Source: Symsagittifera roscoffensis (Eukaryota; Xenacoelomorpha; Acoela; Convolutidae). Taken from it: DNA of 64,000 nt. The stretch lies in the NCBI RefSeq assembly GCF_963678635.1, contig NC_087066.1, positions 32,245,301 to 32,309,300 of the forward strand. The letters run 5' to 3'. The notes beneath the pieces were generated by a model. It was not told where the DNA came from. It did no database searches and saw nothing but the letters and a program-made list of their open reading frames with translations. Position 1 is the stretch's first letter, and every line of letters starts with the position of its first letter. Below are positions 45,645-57,589 of the stretch, piece after piece. The position numbers were made by a program, and so were the translations under genes.

Positions 45645-46465
45645 CGATTCTATTGTCATTTTATAGTCAGTATCTATGAAGTTACAAAAATAATTGATTA
45701 TAATCCATAAAAAATGGATCATAATCCATTATTTTTTGTATCAAAATAATCCATTATAATCGATTATGATCCAATAAATATGGATTATAATTCTGATAAT
45801 TTTTTACCCCCTCCTTGTTTACCCCCCCCCCCCCTCTTTACCCCCCCCCCCCCTCTTTAACCCCCCCCCCCCGTTTTCCTCCCTGCTTTTTATTGTAGTT
45901 ATTTATTGGTAGACTTTGTGGGAGGGGGGTTTGGACTTTGTGATTTATTCCACCCCCACCCACCAAAAAACTAACCCTCCTCAATTTACCCCCCCCCCGC
46001 CCATCTTAGTTTACCCCCCCCCCCCCGTTTGCTGAGCGTCGGGTCGGGGGCGATTTGGGGGGAGGGTAACCTGAACGTCTGAGTCTACTCCCTCCCCCGT
46101 CTCCGTTCAAAATGGTAAGCAAAATGGGGTGGGGGGGGGGGGTTAACTGTAAACTTGGGGGGGGGTTGACAATAAACTTTAATTCGAGTAGGTTTAGATT
46201 GCGAGCAGGCCGTGAATAACGTAGAAATGTTGCAAATGTTTTGCAAAAAAATGTATAGACTATAATTCGTTATAATCATTTATAATGGATTTTAAATGGA
46301 TTAGAATCCATTATAATTGATTTTAATGGATTGTTTTTTACAAAAAAAATCAACTCTAATGACAATATAATCAATTTCGTGGTCTAAATTTGCCACAATA
46401 ATGGATTATAATGACAACATTTTAGACAACAATTTTCCATTATAATTGATTAGTTCGGTTCGGGT
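45645..46465. repeat. foldback: TAATCCATTATAATCGATTA arms around C-runs and G-runs
   Basis: AT-rich palindromic units (ATAATCCATTATAATCGATT-like) occupy 45655-45795 and again 46258-46455. Between them, C-runs dominate the left half (45815-46030) and G-runs the right half (46060-46170). The element is therefore roughly self-complementary over about 800 bp. Confidence 0.65.
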
Positions 46466-46559
46466 TGGAGTCTGCACAAAAAAGAGTCACCGTGATAACA
46501 GAATTTTAGAAAACAAACAAAACAGTTCAAGCCAAATAAAAATTAAAATAAACTCTAGT

Positions 46560-46925
46560 AATCACTGCTCTGAAAATTATAACATAGCCAATCGGAGATT
46601 GAAAAAGAGTAATGAACGCAAGTAAACATTAAAAACACACCGACATTATTGAAAAAATCTCAACTTTCAATTTTCAAAAAAAATGGATGCTCTCTGAATT
46701 TCTAGAACAGTTTTATTATTGGCGCCATTTTCACGTTCGTATTTGGAGAGTGCTATTTACGTCACTTTCAGTAGATGAATTTCAATTGAACTCAAAAAGT
46801 GCATTATACTTAAGAGCATCAAACTTTTTTCTGAAAAAAAAACAAACAAAAAACAGCAAGACCTATATAAGAGTCTTCACTATGTTCATTACTATTAAAA
46901 AGACTATTTGTGTACTAACCTTATA
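46560..46925. repeat. repeat family D copy
   Basis: Shares AACATAGCCAATCG.AGATTGAAAA, GAGTAATGAACGCAAGT, TGAATTTCTAGAACA, AATTTCAATTGAACTCAAAA and TATATAAGAGTCTTCACTA with copies at 59.2 and 62.3 kb. Its ends carry opposed GTTCATTACT motifs. Confidence 0.55.
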
Positions 46926-49249
46926 AATTCTAGTCAAATTTCAAGCTTTGTCAGTGTTTTTTTTTTGCTTTTTTGTAAGAGTTTTTATTGCATTGAAGCT
47001 AAGTTTTTATCAAAAAATGCCTAACTGGTGAAAAAGGTTCAAATCTTGCTTGGGTCAAGCACATTTTTTGGCAAGGAAATTAAAACATACATCAAAAGCT
47101 GATGAAAGATGTCTGGCTTGAGATGAGCACAGTCAAGCGGATGTTTGGTGGAAAGGAGTGAACATACCCGAAATTGATGGAGACAGACAAAACGATGCAA
47201 ATTTTTGTCCAGTTGGTCAAAACACAACTTAAGCAACTTGACCTATCGTTGATTTTCTTCACGCATATTTAACTACCAAAAATAAAAGCCAAATGAAGTC
47301 CTTTTCCCTCGCAACTCTTTTGATTTTGCAGCTGCTTCAACTAAGATTCGAATTTGAGAAGTGATTTATGGAAAATCGGTCTAAATAAATCTACATTTCA
47401 CATTGTTCACCGCGGGGAGCGGATGTAGTGAACGAAAAATTTGATTAACTGTATTGTATTGCCTATAACTGATTCTCTGGAAAACAGCAGAATTTTAAGA
47501 AAAAAAAATCTAGCAAGTTCTGCCCTGGTCCAAAGCGACCAGGTACACTTGTTTTTCTAACCATTTAAAAAGGGGAAGAACTTTGTATTGGTCTTTTAAG
47601 TTTTTTTCTTTCATCATCGGAATGGATCGAGTGGTAAATTATATTAAAAGCATTTGAGCCGTGATTCTAACGGTATTTAAATTAATTGAAATTTTTTTCT
47701 CAGTGTTGAGAAGAACCTATTTGAAATTTGTGAGATTTCGTCTAGTTTTGGGCAAAAAAAAACGCAATCAAATAATTCATTATATGGAAACTTACATTTG
47801 TAAAAACTTTATGCTAGAAAACTTGATTTTACTATAAAAGAAAATAGTCTATGATGTTTAATGGAGAGCTTAAATGGCAAAAAGAAAATTTAAATACTAT
47901 GCAAAAAACTGGGGAAAAATTTGATTTTTTCGTTCATGTTTTTGTTTGCTATTTATTTTTCCGAGACAAAAAAGTTGTCAATCATGCCTAATTCACTTAT
48001 TTTTACGCTTTGTATAATCTCAAAACACGCGGATATTAAACACCGATACTTATTTGACGAGACGAGTTTTTCTCTTTTTTTGTAGAAACGGTCGGAACAT
48101 TCTGTCTTACTTGCACAGCAACCGAGTATAATTTTTTTGATTAGTATTTGATAAAGATAAACTTCAAAAATTGAGACCGTGGTCTTATGTGCCGGTCCTA
48201 ATTTTAATTTTCATAGTCCAATCAGATTAGATTAAGACCAAAGTATCATAGGTCCGACGCGGGTCAGAGTCCCAAACAAAGTCTGAGCATAGTCCTAAGC
48301 AAAGTCTGAACATAAGCAAAGCCTGAGCATGCACCGAAGAAAACAATTAATTCAACTAGAAACACTTAGAAAAATGCCTGTAATTTTCAGAAAAATTTTC
48401 CACAAAAAACATTTTGTGTAACTTCAAATTTCAAGTTGCAAACAAAATTAATTCGCGCAACAAAAATTGTTCTTAACAGAAAAGCAATCAATAGAAAAAA
48501 TTTAAGGACTTACTAGTACATCAGTGGACAAAATTAAGCGCAAATTTAGGTTTTTCATCTCTAAAGTGCCCGTTTTCAAGGATGACATTGGAAAAGTTTC
48601 ACTGAGAATTCAAACAAAAACTTCCCACAGACGAAGAGAAAATGATCAGAGCTGCCCTATTTGAAGTTATCAAAATTTGGTTATAAAGACTTGCTAGTTT
48701 TTTTTCTGGGTCTAAAAATGCCATTATTTACGATATGCAATGATCTGTTCAAAGCGCGTGAAATTGTAAGAAACAGCACAGTTTAGTAAAGTTGTCACAC
48801 TGAACAATTTAATTATATTGCTTAGAACATGTTTCTCACCATGCTAACAACGTTTTTTCTCCATTTTTTTTAAAGTTCGCACCGATGCAAAATTTACAAC
48901 ATATGGTAAAAACTGATGTCTAATTTGGTAAGTCTAATTTAAAATGAAGATGAGGAAATCTGGCGTTTTCAGACCCGGATTGCATTGGTAAGTCATTGGA
49001 ACCAAGCATTCATAGTTCCATAGAGAGTAGCTCTGATCATTTGCTCTTAGTCTATGTAAATATTTTACTGAATATAGAAGGAAATGTTGTTCAAAGTGGA
49101 CATTGAAAATGGGCATTTTAGAAAGTAAAACCCTGAATTTGCTCAAAAATTTGTCCACTAATGAAATAGATAGGCAACATCTTTATATTGCATCCAGAAA
49201 TTTCGAACACATTTCGAAGTGAACACATTTCGAATTGCAATGTAAGCTG

Positions 49250-49745
49250 TTGATTATTTGGCTGATTGTTCTTAAAAAGTGTTACAAATATTGAACCAGT
49301 GTTTCAAATTTTCTAAAGTTTTTCAAATATAGCAAAAATTGCACTAGTTGTTCAAATATGACACCCAAATATACTGAACACGTGCATTTCATTTCTTTTC
49401 TAATTTTGATTTTTCTAGGAAAGACATTTCGGCTCTTTTCCAGTTCCCCCCTTTCAAAATACCGAGTTTTAAATTTGTTTTACGTGTTATTACGACTAAA
49501 TGCGTGATGTTACGCTGTAAAGTATGACGAACCAATCTGTTCTGAATTGTTGATTTGTTCACCACGCCAATTTTCATTGCATTGTGAGAAGGTTAAATAG
49601 ACTTTTCAAAAATAAATTTGAAAGGGGGACTGGAAAAGAGCCGATATTGCTCCAGTGTTTCAAATATTGCACTAGTTTTTTCAAATATTGCACTCGTTTT
49701 TCAGATATGGCACGGGAACTTGCTGAACACGAGTGTTTCATAGAA
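49250..49745. repeat. duplicated and inverted repeat in ACE-like intron 1
   Basis: TTTCAAATATTGCACTAG-type units occur on both sides (49285-49385 and 49655-49740). Between them CGGCTCTTTTCCAGTTCCCC (about 49430) is the reverse complement of 49612-49645, giving a ~30-bp stem. The arm resembles the CGGCTCTTTTTCC arm at 11842. Confidence 0.55.
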
Positions 49746-49890
49746 AAGTTTTTGAGTTTTAATTTGGTTGCTTTGTTTTTTTTCTCAGTTATAGTCCTAT
49801 AAAAAGTCTCCACATATTTCCAAGCAAAATTAAGTAATTGTAGAGAAAGCATATAGTATACTTGATGATAGTCGTATATGATAGTCTTGC

Positions 49891-50130
49891 CTGAATCTGC
49901 CAAGATAAGTTTGCTGTGGCAACATCCGAACTGAAGCTGCATTTCTCCACCTGATCCAGAAATTCGATCACGGCTGACTCACACTCTGCTCCGCTAGAGG
50001 GCTTATAGTCAAGATATTTTTTGAACTTGCATGTCGAGCTAGCAGCCAGTGTTTTTAATGATTGGGTGGACAGTGACATACATAAGCATGTTAGAAGGTA
50101 AAGTAAAAACAATTGTTGAATTATTCTCAT
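49891..50130 (-). CDS. ACE-family peptidase, exon 1 (signal peptide)
   Basis: Eighty residues from the ATG at 50130. A hydrophobic signal peptide (LFLLYLLTCLCMSL) ends near residue 20-23. After ~25 variable residues comes AVIEFLDQVEKCSFSSDVATANLSWQIQ, which aligns with the start of the M2 domain. The conserved Trp (SW) is followed across the splice by QIQ|RNYTEE, matching the family's SWxYxTNITEE spacing with no gap. This fixes the exon end at 49891, giving a GC donor (CAG|GCAAGA) and phase 0. Using the next downstream GT would add about ten residues and break that alignment. Confidence in gene membership is good but the 5.8-kb intron has no transcript support here. Confidence 0.8.
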
Positions 50131-50799
50131 GCTTCTAGGAATTAAGGATTTAAAAGAGTTGGTGATCTGGTTTCAAACTTCAAATAGACATTTATGATAT
50201 GGTGCTATCCCATAAATTCAATACCAAACGGGCTCTTATTTGAAAGTTTGTTGCTGAAAGTAAAATAAATCGTGTAACTTTTCTGAATTAACATTTTATT
50301 TGTTTTAATTGTGCAGTCAGAAGTCACAGTATGTCTCGGATATGTCTCGGTTTAATTTTCAACGTACGAATCAGGAAGAAAAAATCAATCTAAGTTTATT
50401 GTCTGCCACATTTTATTGACTTGAAATTCAATTGTATCCGAAATGAAGGTTTAAATTCAAAATTAGAAGAAAAAAAAACAAATGAGACCAAAGAAAATTC
50501 GACCCTCTTTCGATCGATATATTTGAACTTGAAACCAAAAACATTTTCTGAAACTTTGTTTGACTAAACATAGGTTTGCGCACGTGACACACTTTGTAAA
50601 ACTGAATAAAAATAAATGACCAAAAATCTCAACTCTTCCTCATCAGTAAACAAATTGATTGATTTGAGTTCTTGTTCACTTTGACTTTTTAAGGAAGAGG
50701 AAATTATAGTCATTTCCTCAGTATAAAAACAAAATTTAAGGGAAATTTAGTGGCAATGAGCAGAAGACTCTTGAAAAACGGCGTTGATTTTTTTAAGTT
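50131..50799. other. 5' flank of the ACE-like gene
   Basis: Upstream region of the minus-strand gene. No clear TATA box or repeat recognised. Confidence 0.4.
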
Positions 50800-50935
50800 A
50801 AGGTTTTCGCAATTTGCAGAGGATCTATGAAAAACTATCAGAAGTTAGAGGTCAAGTGAGACATTGTCATTGCCGTGGCAGTGAATCTCAAAGTTAACGT
50901 TTTGCCACCATGCTAAGTGCCTCTGCTACAATTAA
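50800..50935 (-). repeat. tRNA-derived SINE-like fragment, second copy
   Basis: Shares GCAGAGGATCTATGA, GTTAGAGGTCAAGTGAGA and a decayed tRNA-like head (minus strand TTAGCATGGTGGCAAAACG) with 2356-2700. The B box is largely lost. Confidence 0.5.
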
Positions 50936-51599
50936 GTTAACAATTTTTTTTGGAAATAATGAACCCACAACGTCACATGTTAACGATGGTCGAATCAATT
51001 AACCAATGAAAACATGTACAAACTGGAGCAATCAAAACCTATCACAAAAATCAGAAAAGATAAAGGCTGCAAATCCAAAGCGAAAAAAAAACAACCGCTG
51101 GCACAAAGATTGTACTCTAGTTATTTTTTTTTCAATTTACGATTCCGGTTGTTAATGTGAGGAAAAAGGGACATTGGCTTCAGTTGGACATCAAAGGAAA
51201 AAATCACCGATTGTTGTCCAAGCAGCAGAGAATATAAAATTTAAAAGAAACGGAAAAAAATTGTGAAAAACAATTATAACGTTTTTCTTCTTTTTTACTG
51301 GTTTTTCTGTATTTTTCAAGGAGGGGGAAGAATAACTTTAAAATTTAAGTTAATTAGAAGTAATAATTGCTAATGTGGTATGAATGTGATTGTAGAATAA
51401 TTAAATTAATTGAGAGTTCTATCTCTCAACGTGTCATTCATAAATTCCACGTGAAAAACGAAAAAACTCCTACCAGTTTTTCTTAGAATTGAGACTTTTT
51501 CAGCATCCCAATGTAAAACTCATAGGGTTTTAATATGACACTTTATTTGACCTCCTACAAGATTTCTCTGGCATTAAAATTGAGCATAAAAATCATATC
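50936..51599. other. intergenic sequence
   Basis: No gene. The block AACTTTAAAATTTAAGTTAA through TTGAGAGTTCTATCTCTCAA at 51330-51430 reappears at about 52390-52490, so it belongs to the family C tandem region. Confidence 0.4.
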
Positions 51600-53230
51600 T
51601 TCCACATAGTTTCTTCTCATTTCATAAAAACAGTGGGAACAAAAAAATAATTAACTTTTTCAATTTTCTATTGCTTTTTTGAACGTCAAACTTAACGTCA
51701 TTTTCAGCATGAAGTTATTTAACGGGAAAATTTGTCGGAGAAACTTAAGTGTAGGCTTTTTCTCAACACTGCTGTATAATTTTGCAGTTGGAATCACGGT
51801 TAAATCAACTTTAGTTTGATAGCCGTGTAGATATCTGTTTACCTGTTTGTCAATCAAATTGGTTTTGAAATGTTTTCAAAAAACCGAGTGCAAAACTTCA
51901 ACAGACCAGTGCAAAACTACAGCGTGCAAGAGTTTCTAAAATTGAAATCATGTTCAAAAACGCTAAAATTTAGAAGAAAATCTACTGCAAGGGGGCTAAC
52001 CGCATGACAGAATGTGCCAATCCAAATTTTTCAAAAAACTTTTTCAAAGCATTTTCAAGTTTTTTGAAACCAATTTTTTTGACACTGACAAAGTTTTCAC
52101 TTAAATTATTATTGTTATTTGAATCACGACTGTAAGGTGTTCATTATAATGTATCACTTGACCTATTCCGATAACTATTTCTCTGGCATTAAACGTTTAT
52201 AAAAACAGAGGGAACAATAAACTAATTGTCCTTTAAAATATTTTATTGCTTTTTTGAACGTCAAACCCAACGTCATTTTCCAGCATGAATTTATCTAGCG
52301 GGGAAAATTGTCGGAAAACTTAAGTTCATGCTTTTTCTCAACACTGCTTTATAATTTTGCAGTTGGAACCACGGATCACAAGTCTTCGAAGAATAACTTT
52401 AAAGTTTAAGTTAATTAGAAGTAATAATTGTTGATATGGTATAAATGTAATTGTAGAAAAATTAAATTGATTGAGAGTTCTATCTCTCAACCTGTCATTT
52501 TACTGCAAGCTTATGTTATTGCAGTAAAATTTTTGGGCTTAAAAAAAAGCTCCGCCAGGTTCAACTTTCTATAATAAGCCTACTCGCTTGCTGTTTTTGC
52601 TCAAAATCAGACAAGAATACCAAAAATCTAAACCAATTTTTCTCGACACTGACACAAAATTTTCACTTAATTTATTATTGTTATTCAAATCACGACTGTA
52701 AGGTGTTCATTTTAATGTATCACTTGACCTATTCCGATAACTATTTCTTTGGCCTTAAATTTTCATAAAAAAGTGGGAACAAAAAACTAATTATCCTTTA
52801 AAATAATTTATTGCTTTTTTGAACGTCAAACCCAACGTCATTTTCCAGCATGAATTTATCTAACGGGGAAAAATTGTAGAAAATTTTAAGTTAAGGCTTT
52901 TTCTCAACACTGCTTTATAATTTTGCAGTTGGAAACACGGATCACAAATCTTCGTAAGCTTATGTTATTGCAGTAAAATTTTTGGGCTTGAAAAAAAGCT
53001 CCGCCAGGTTCAACTTTCTATAATAAGCCTGTTCGCTTGCTATTTTTGCTCGAAATCAGACAAGAATACCAAAAGTGTAAACCAATTTTTCTCGACACTG
53101 ACAAAATTTTCACTTAGGTTATTATTGTTATTCAAATCACGAGTGTAAGGTGTTCATTTTTATGTTTTACTTGACCCGTTTCAATAACTGTTTGTGGTAC
53201 CAAATTTTGCGTGGAAAAAGGCAAAAAACT
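51600..53230 (+). repeat. repeat family C, tandem copies
   Basis: Three copies of a block with GTGGGAACAAAAAA, TTTATTGCTTTTTTGAACGTC, CAACGTCATTTTC.AGCATGAA and TTTTGCAGTTGGAA start near 51630, 52205 and 52770. Two copies of TTATGTTATTGCAGTAAAAT...AAAGCTCCGCCAGGTTCAAC lie at 52510 and 52960. The portion TTTTTCTCGACACTGA...CAAATCACGA.TGTAAGG is also present, diverged, at 18545-18610 and 21327-21392. Unit length is about 450-570 bp. Confidence 0.75.
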
Positions 53231-55180
53231 AAAGCTTATCACACCCGACTACAAAGTTCTTCCCCATAATCATTGGTCGGAATAAAAAGTTGAAGAGACG
53301 TAAACGTTTTTAACTTGTTAGTGGGAAAAACTCTAATAGAAAAAAAGTTTGTTTCAATTATCAGCCATGAAGGAATTCATTAGGTCTTAACGGGTCTTTC
53401 AATTATCAGTCAAGTATAGTTCAATCAAATCTTAAGTATCAACTGGTCTCCTATATCAACTTTTTTAATTTAGTTTTTTAAAATCTCTATTTATCTTCCC
53501 AGAGATAATCTTTTGATCCGCTTTTGATAATTATAATGAATCAGGAAATGCTTCATCTTAACAAAAAGGCGGTTCATAATTTTCTACACATAAAATCATA
53601 GGAATGTAATCATAATACATTTTCATACAGTTCTTTTAAATTTTAAATATGATAGGTTTTTAAAAGATCGAATTGTTAAAGTTTAAAAATCGAATTTCGT
53701 TTAATTTTTTGAAAATAAAGCCGGGGTAGTGACCGCGATTTAAAAGATTTAACCAAAAAAATCAAGCTTTGTAAGTAAAACCTCAAACCTAATGAAATTG
53801 TTTTAACTTAATTAAAAATTATATTTGCTTGATTTTATAAATACGTTTAATAAATTCTTAGCAGCTTATTCATATTTAATAAAAATGCGCTATGTCCACC
53901 ACACGCTATTCAAGCTTTCCAACCAAAAAACTCAAACATAATGAAATTATAGTTTTAATTAAAAATTGTATTTGTTTAATTTTATAAAACTTTTTAAGAA
54001 GTTGTTAACAGCTTATTTAATGAAATAAAATTTAGCACTTGCCCCCAGACTGAATAGTTGTATTATTTGATTTGCTGGGGGCTACAATGAGAAAAACACG
54101 GTATGTCCACCCACACGCTATGCTAGGTATAAAATGTTTCTGAACTCAATTTAATAACAGAAAAGAAGCGGAGCTTCGCAATACTATCAATATTAAAAAA
54201 AAAACAGTATTAAGAAGAAAATGATAGAAAAAAAGTAATGTTTCACAAAAAATAAGCTGAAAAATTCATATCTTTGTTTAGGAGGGCTTTCATAAATGGC
54301 CTCTAAAACAGTGAAAACCAATGGACGATCGTCATTTTAGGTGAAAAAACTTGAGTTGACTCTCGTTAAGCCGATAACAAAACTCTAATCATGAAAAATT
54401 TTAAGCTATAAAAAGTTTAAAATCAAAATTTTTAAGACCTATCCCTCCTGAAAAAAGCAAAAACGTTTAAAAGTTCGCCCATGAAACTACGCAATACACA
54501 CCAACAAAACCCTTCAAAACGTAAACCTAATGCGTTTAAGGAAAAAAAGTTCAGAGTTGGTAAAGTTCAAACTACAGAACAATTTTCAATTTTAATTAAA
54601 AATTTGGGCCCAGCTAAAAGTGTAGGTACCTGTTTGATGACTTTTATTTTAAAAAAGTTCTTACTGATGTCGGATTTAAACGTTGTTCAAAAATTTTAGA
54701 AACTCAAAACCTTAGTTTTACTAAAATATGGGATTAACTGCTATTGTAGGGGAAAAATTTATTACATGTTCATACAAATGAACTCAAAACCAAGTTCGGC
54801 AGAGAAATGGACATTTCCTGCAACATGTTCTTTCGACCAGCCTGTAACAGCAAAACCACTTATACCGGGTAGATTTATTAAACCTGTGTTTGCAATTAAA
54901 CTCTCATATTTTTGAGGTAGATTGGCAAAAGTTTTAAAAACGGCGAATACGTCAGATTGTTGACACCTTTCCAAGGTTCAAACTGGTTTTTTTTTTGCAA
55001 AAATTAAGTAGTCCACGTTTCTGCAGGAAAAAATTTCCCTAGTTTGTTCAGAGTATTTACTATTTGCATATTTGTTAAGGAATTATTAAAGATGTCAAAA
55101 AGAGTCCGAAATACGGTATCAACACTTATTAAATTTGACTTTTTCGGGTGTTGTTCTTTTTTTCTTACAATTCCGTAATT
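53231..55180. other. intergenic sequence with a local duplication
   Basis: A ~165-bp segment (AACCTAATGAAATTGTTTT ... CACACGCTATTCAAG) at about 53785-53915 is repeated in altered form at about 53935-54125. No gene recognised. The open frames at 54481-54974 overlap the fragment shared with 42115-42200. Confidence 0.45.
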
Positions 55181-55184
55181 CAGT

Positions 55185-56074
55185 CCGTCATTGAATCCAG
55201 CTTAATTTTCCCTTAAGCAATTGAAAACAACCAATTTTCTAGAAACGTGCATAAATGCAATACAAAGGACGGTTAAGAATGGAAAAACCAGGTGAATCAA
55301 AAACTATCTGAAAATCTGCTAAAATTTTGAGTAATCCAAAACGTGTCGGTTTGAAAATATCTGGCTGCTATCAAAATGTGGTAAAACAACTTTGTTGAGA
55401 TTAAATATTCCATTCTATTGCTGGACAGTACATGCAAGTAGCCCGGAATGTCCCGATAAAAACTCTAAAAAAACAGTTCTTGTTTCAATTTAATGTCGTT
55501 GTTTTTGTATATGGTTTGCTGAAAGGATCTAAGCGAAATCCTACAATTTAAATATATTCTGTAGTCTCAGTAGAAAAAGAATTGTGATGAACAAACTTCT
55601 ACAATAAATGATAAGATAATTTAAAAAATTCTTCAATTCAAAATTATTTGAAAAAAAGGTTTCATATTTTTTTTGCCGAAAGTTTTATGAAATTTTATAA
55701 CTTTTTATTCCCAAATATGCACTCGGAAATCTTTGTTAAATTATGTTAGCAATGTTAGCAAATCTTTGTTAGATTATGTTAGCAATGTAAAACTCAAAGT
55801 TTTAATCCAGTCAATTAATCTAGTTAATTTTTCTCTTATCCAATTGAAAACAACCAATTTTCCCAGAAAATGAGCATAAATAAAATATATAAAAGACGGT
55901 TAAAAATGGACAAACCTGGCGAAGTGAAAACTATTAAAAATTCTGTTTCAATCTTGAATTATTTAAAACGTGTCTAAGAGAATTAGCTAAAAGAAGTTTG
56001 AAAACATCTGGCTGCTATAAAAACAATTTGGTTGCAACTGAACTTTTCATTCTATAGCAGGACAGTGCATGCGT
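55185..56074 (+). repeat. direct repeat pair (~265 bp)
   Basis: 55185-55445 and 55808-56074 share CAATTGAAAACAACCAATTTTC, GACGGTTAA.AATGGA.AAACC, AAAACGTGTC and CATCTGGCTGCTAT blocks in order, roughly 75-80% similar by eye, separated by ~360 bp. Confidence 0.65.
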
Positions 56075-56129
56075 TTTTTTAACGCATAACGTTTTTCTTG
56101 CTGGATATTTGGGCTAGTCTATAAAAAAA

Positions 56130-57060
56130 ATTTCAAGTTGTCATTTAAAAACAAAGGTGTGCAATCACAGTGTTGATGTGTGCAATCACATTGATCACAG
56201 TGTGCAATCACATTGATCTTAGTTCTATGTAAATCACTGCTTTTCTGCGCTATACTTTTTCTTTTAATTTCATTTTGACAAACTGAATCTGCGACTTGCT
56301 TTTCCTTTGAATTCAAATTGACAGTGCCTTATTGATATCAACTCAAAAAATTTTTACCATCTAAGCTAATACCAACAAAGTTTTTAAAAAGTGAAGCAAT
56401 CTGTAATCACTTTTATATTGCTAGTCAAAGACCCTCGCATAAACAACTTTTGGTAGCCAAATTTTCAGCTTATCCATAATTTTTAACTATTGTATGAAGA
56501 GTTTTTTTTCTTAATTTTTTGTTTATTTTTCCAGCATTTATGGCAGTTTTTGCAATTTGATCGAAAAACAACGTTCGTTATAATTATTCGATTTTTTTAT
56601 CATATTTGATCATTGTAACAGTATTTTCCTCAAACTTGAAACAAAAACTAAAAAAACATCAAGAAAATAGTAAAATTTTGAAAATAATAGATGAACTATC
56701 AAACAACAGTTTGTCTTAGTCACAGCCTAAATTGTCATCCTAGTTTCAAAAACAAGATGTTATTCATATTTCAGCTCGTAAAATACTCGATATGTCAAAC
56801 AAACTTAATTTTTTTCAAAAAAAATGGGCGTAGTCGATTTTGCAGGGGCTCTTTCCACAACCCGCTATTTCAATTGAACCCAAAATTCCAGATTTGGGAG
56901 GAGAATTTTTGAAATTTCAAAAAACTAGTAATAACTTGAAATTTTTTTGGTTGAAACAAAAAGGGCGTAGCCGCTCGCGCGATGGAGCTTCCCAAAACCG
57001 GTTCTATCAATTGAACCCAACAACTCAACCTTGGGAGATTGGTTTTTGAAAAAATGAAAA
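56130..57060. repeat. short tandem repeats
   Basis: GTGTGCAATCACA(C/G)TGTTGAT units occur three to four times at 56155-56220, and once more at 57100. A ~140-bp block (GGGCGTAG.CG.. through CAATTGAACCCAA.A..) is duplicated at about 56824-56935 and 56965-57055. Confidence 0.55.
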
Positions 57061-57589
57061 ACAAATATGGTTTAAAATGTTCATTACAAAATAAAAGTGT
57101 GCAATCACAGTGTTGAAGAGAACTTGAAAGCGTCTTTTCTTAAAACCATTAATTCAATATTAATTCTATATAAATCACTGCTTTTCTGTGCCAACTTTTT
57201 TTTCAAAAAATAAATATAGAAATCAAGTTTCGAACCAAAAAGTTAGCCAAGTTTTTTTGTTATTTGTACTTCTATAAATGATGGGCAAAATTTGCGATAA
57301 CATATGAACATATGAAGTTGAACTAAATTTTACGTGAAATTTTTGCCAAAGGATTGATAGCTAACATTTTTTTTTAGCTGTGCAGTCTACAAAATAATTT
57401 TTTTTTCAAAAATAGAAGCCGTTTATTTCTTGCGCCCTTAAGAATTAGGGGGAGTCATTTTACCTAACTTTCCCCTCAATGAACTCATATTGAACTCAAT
57501 TTTTTTTTACCCAAGTGCACTCAAAAATCAAAAATGCATCACTGTATGAACGCATCAAAAAAAATGCATCAAAAAATGCATCAACTGTT

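Larger units (their letters stand above)
44060..49890 (-). other. ACE-like gene, intron 1 (5.8 kb, GC-AG)
   Basis: The boundaries are CAG|GCAAGA at 49890-49889 and TTTCCAG| at 44061-44060. It is rich in repeats: a minisatellite split by a family A element, a poly-C/poly-G foldback, a family D copy, and an inverted repeat near its 5' end. No other gene is recognised in it. The remaining stretches (44100-44740, 46930-49250) hold nothing I can identify. Confidence 0.75.

Noticed and set aside
45164-45710. Overlapping frames of 87-126 codons
   Set aside because: They lie in a GC-richer minisatellite and family A element, open on both strands by composition.
45815-46170. C- and G-runs as a telomere or a sequencing artefact
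   Set aside because: Not a telomeric repeat. Symmetry with flanking palindromes suggests a real foldback, though run lengths may be inaccurate.
49789-49888. Extension of ACE-like exon 1 beyond the GC donor
   Set aside because: The added residues are hydrophobic and unlike the family, and would break the gap-free alignment to exon 2.
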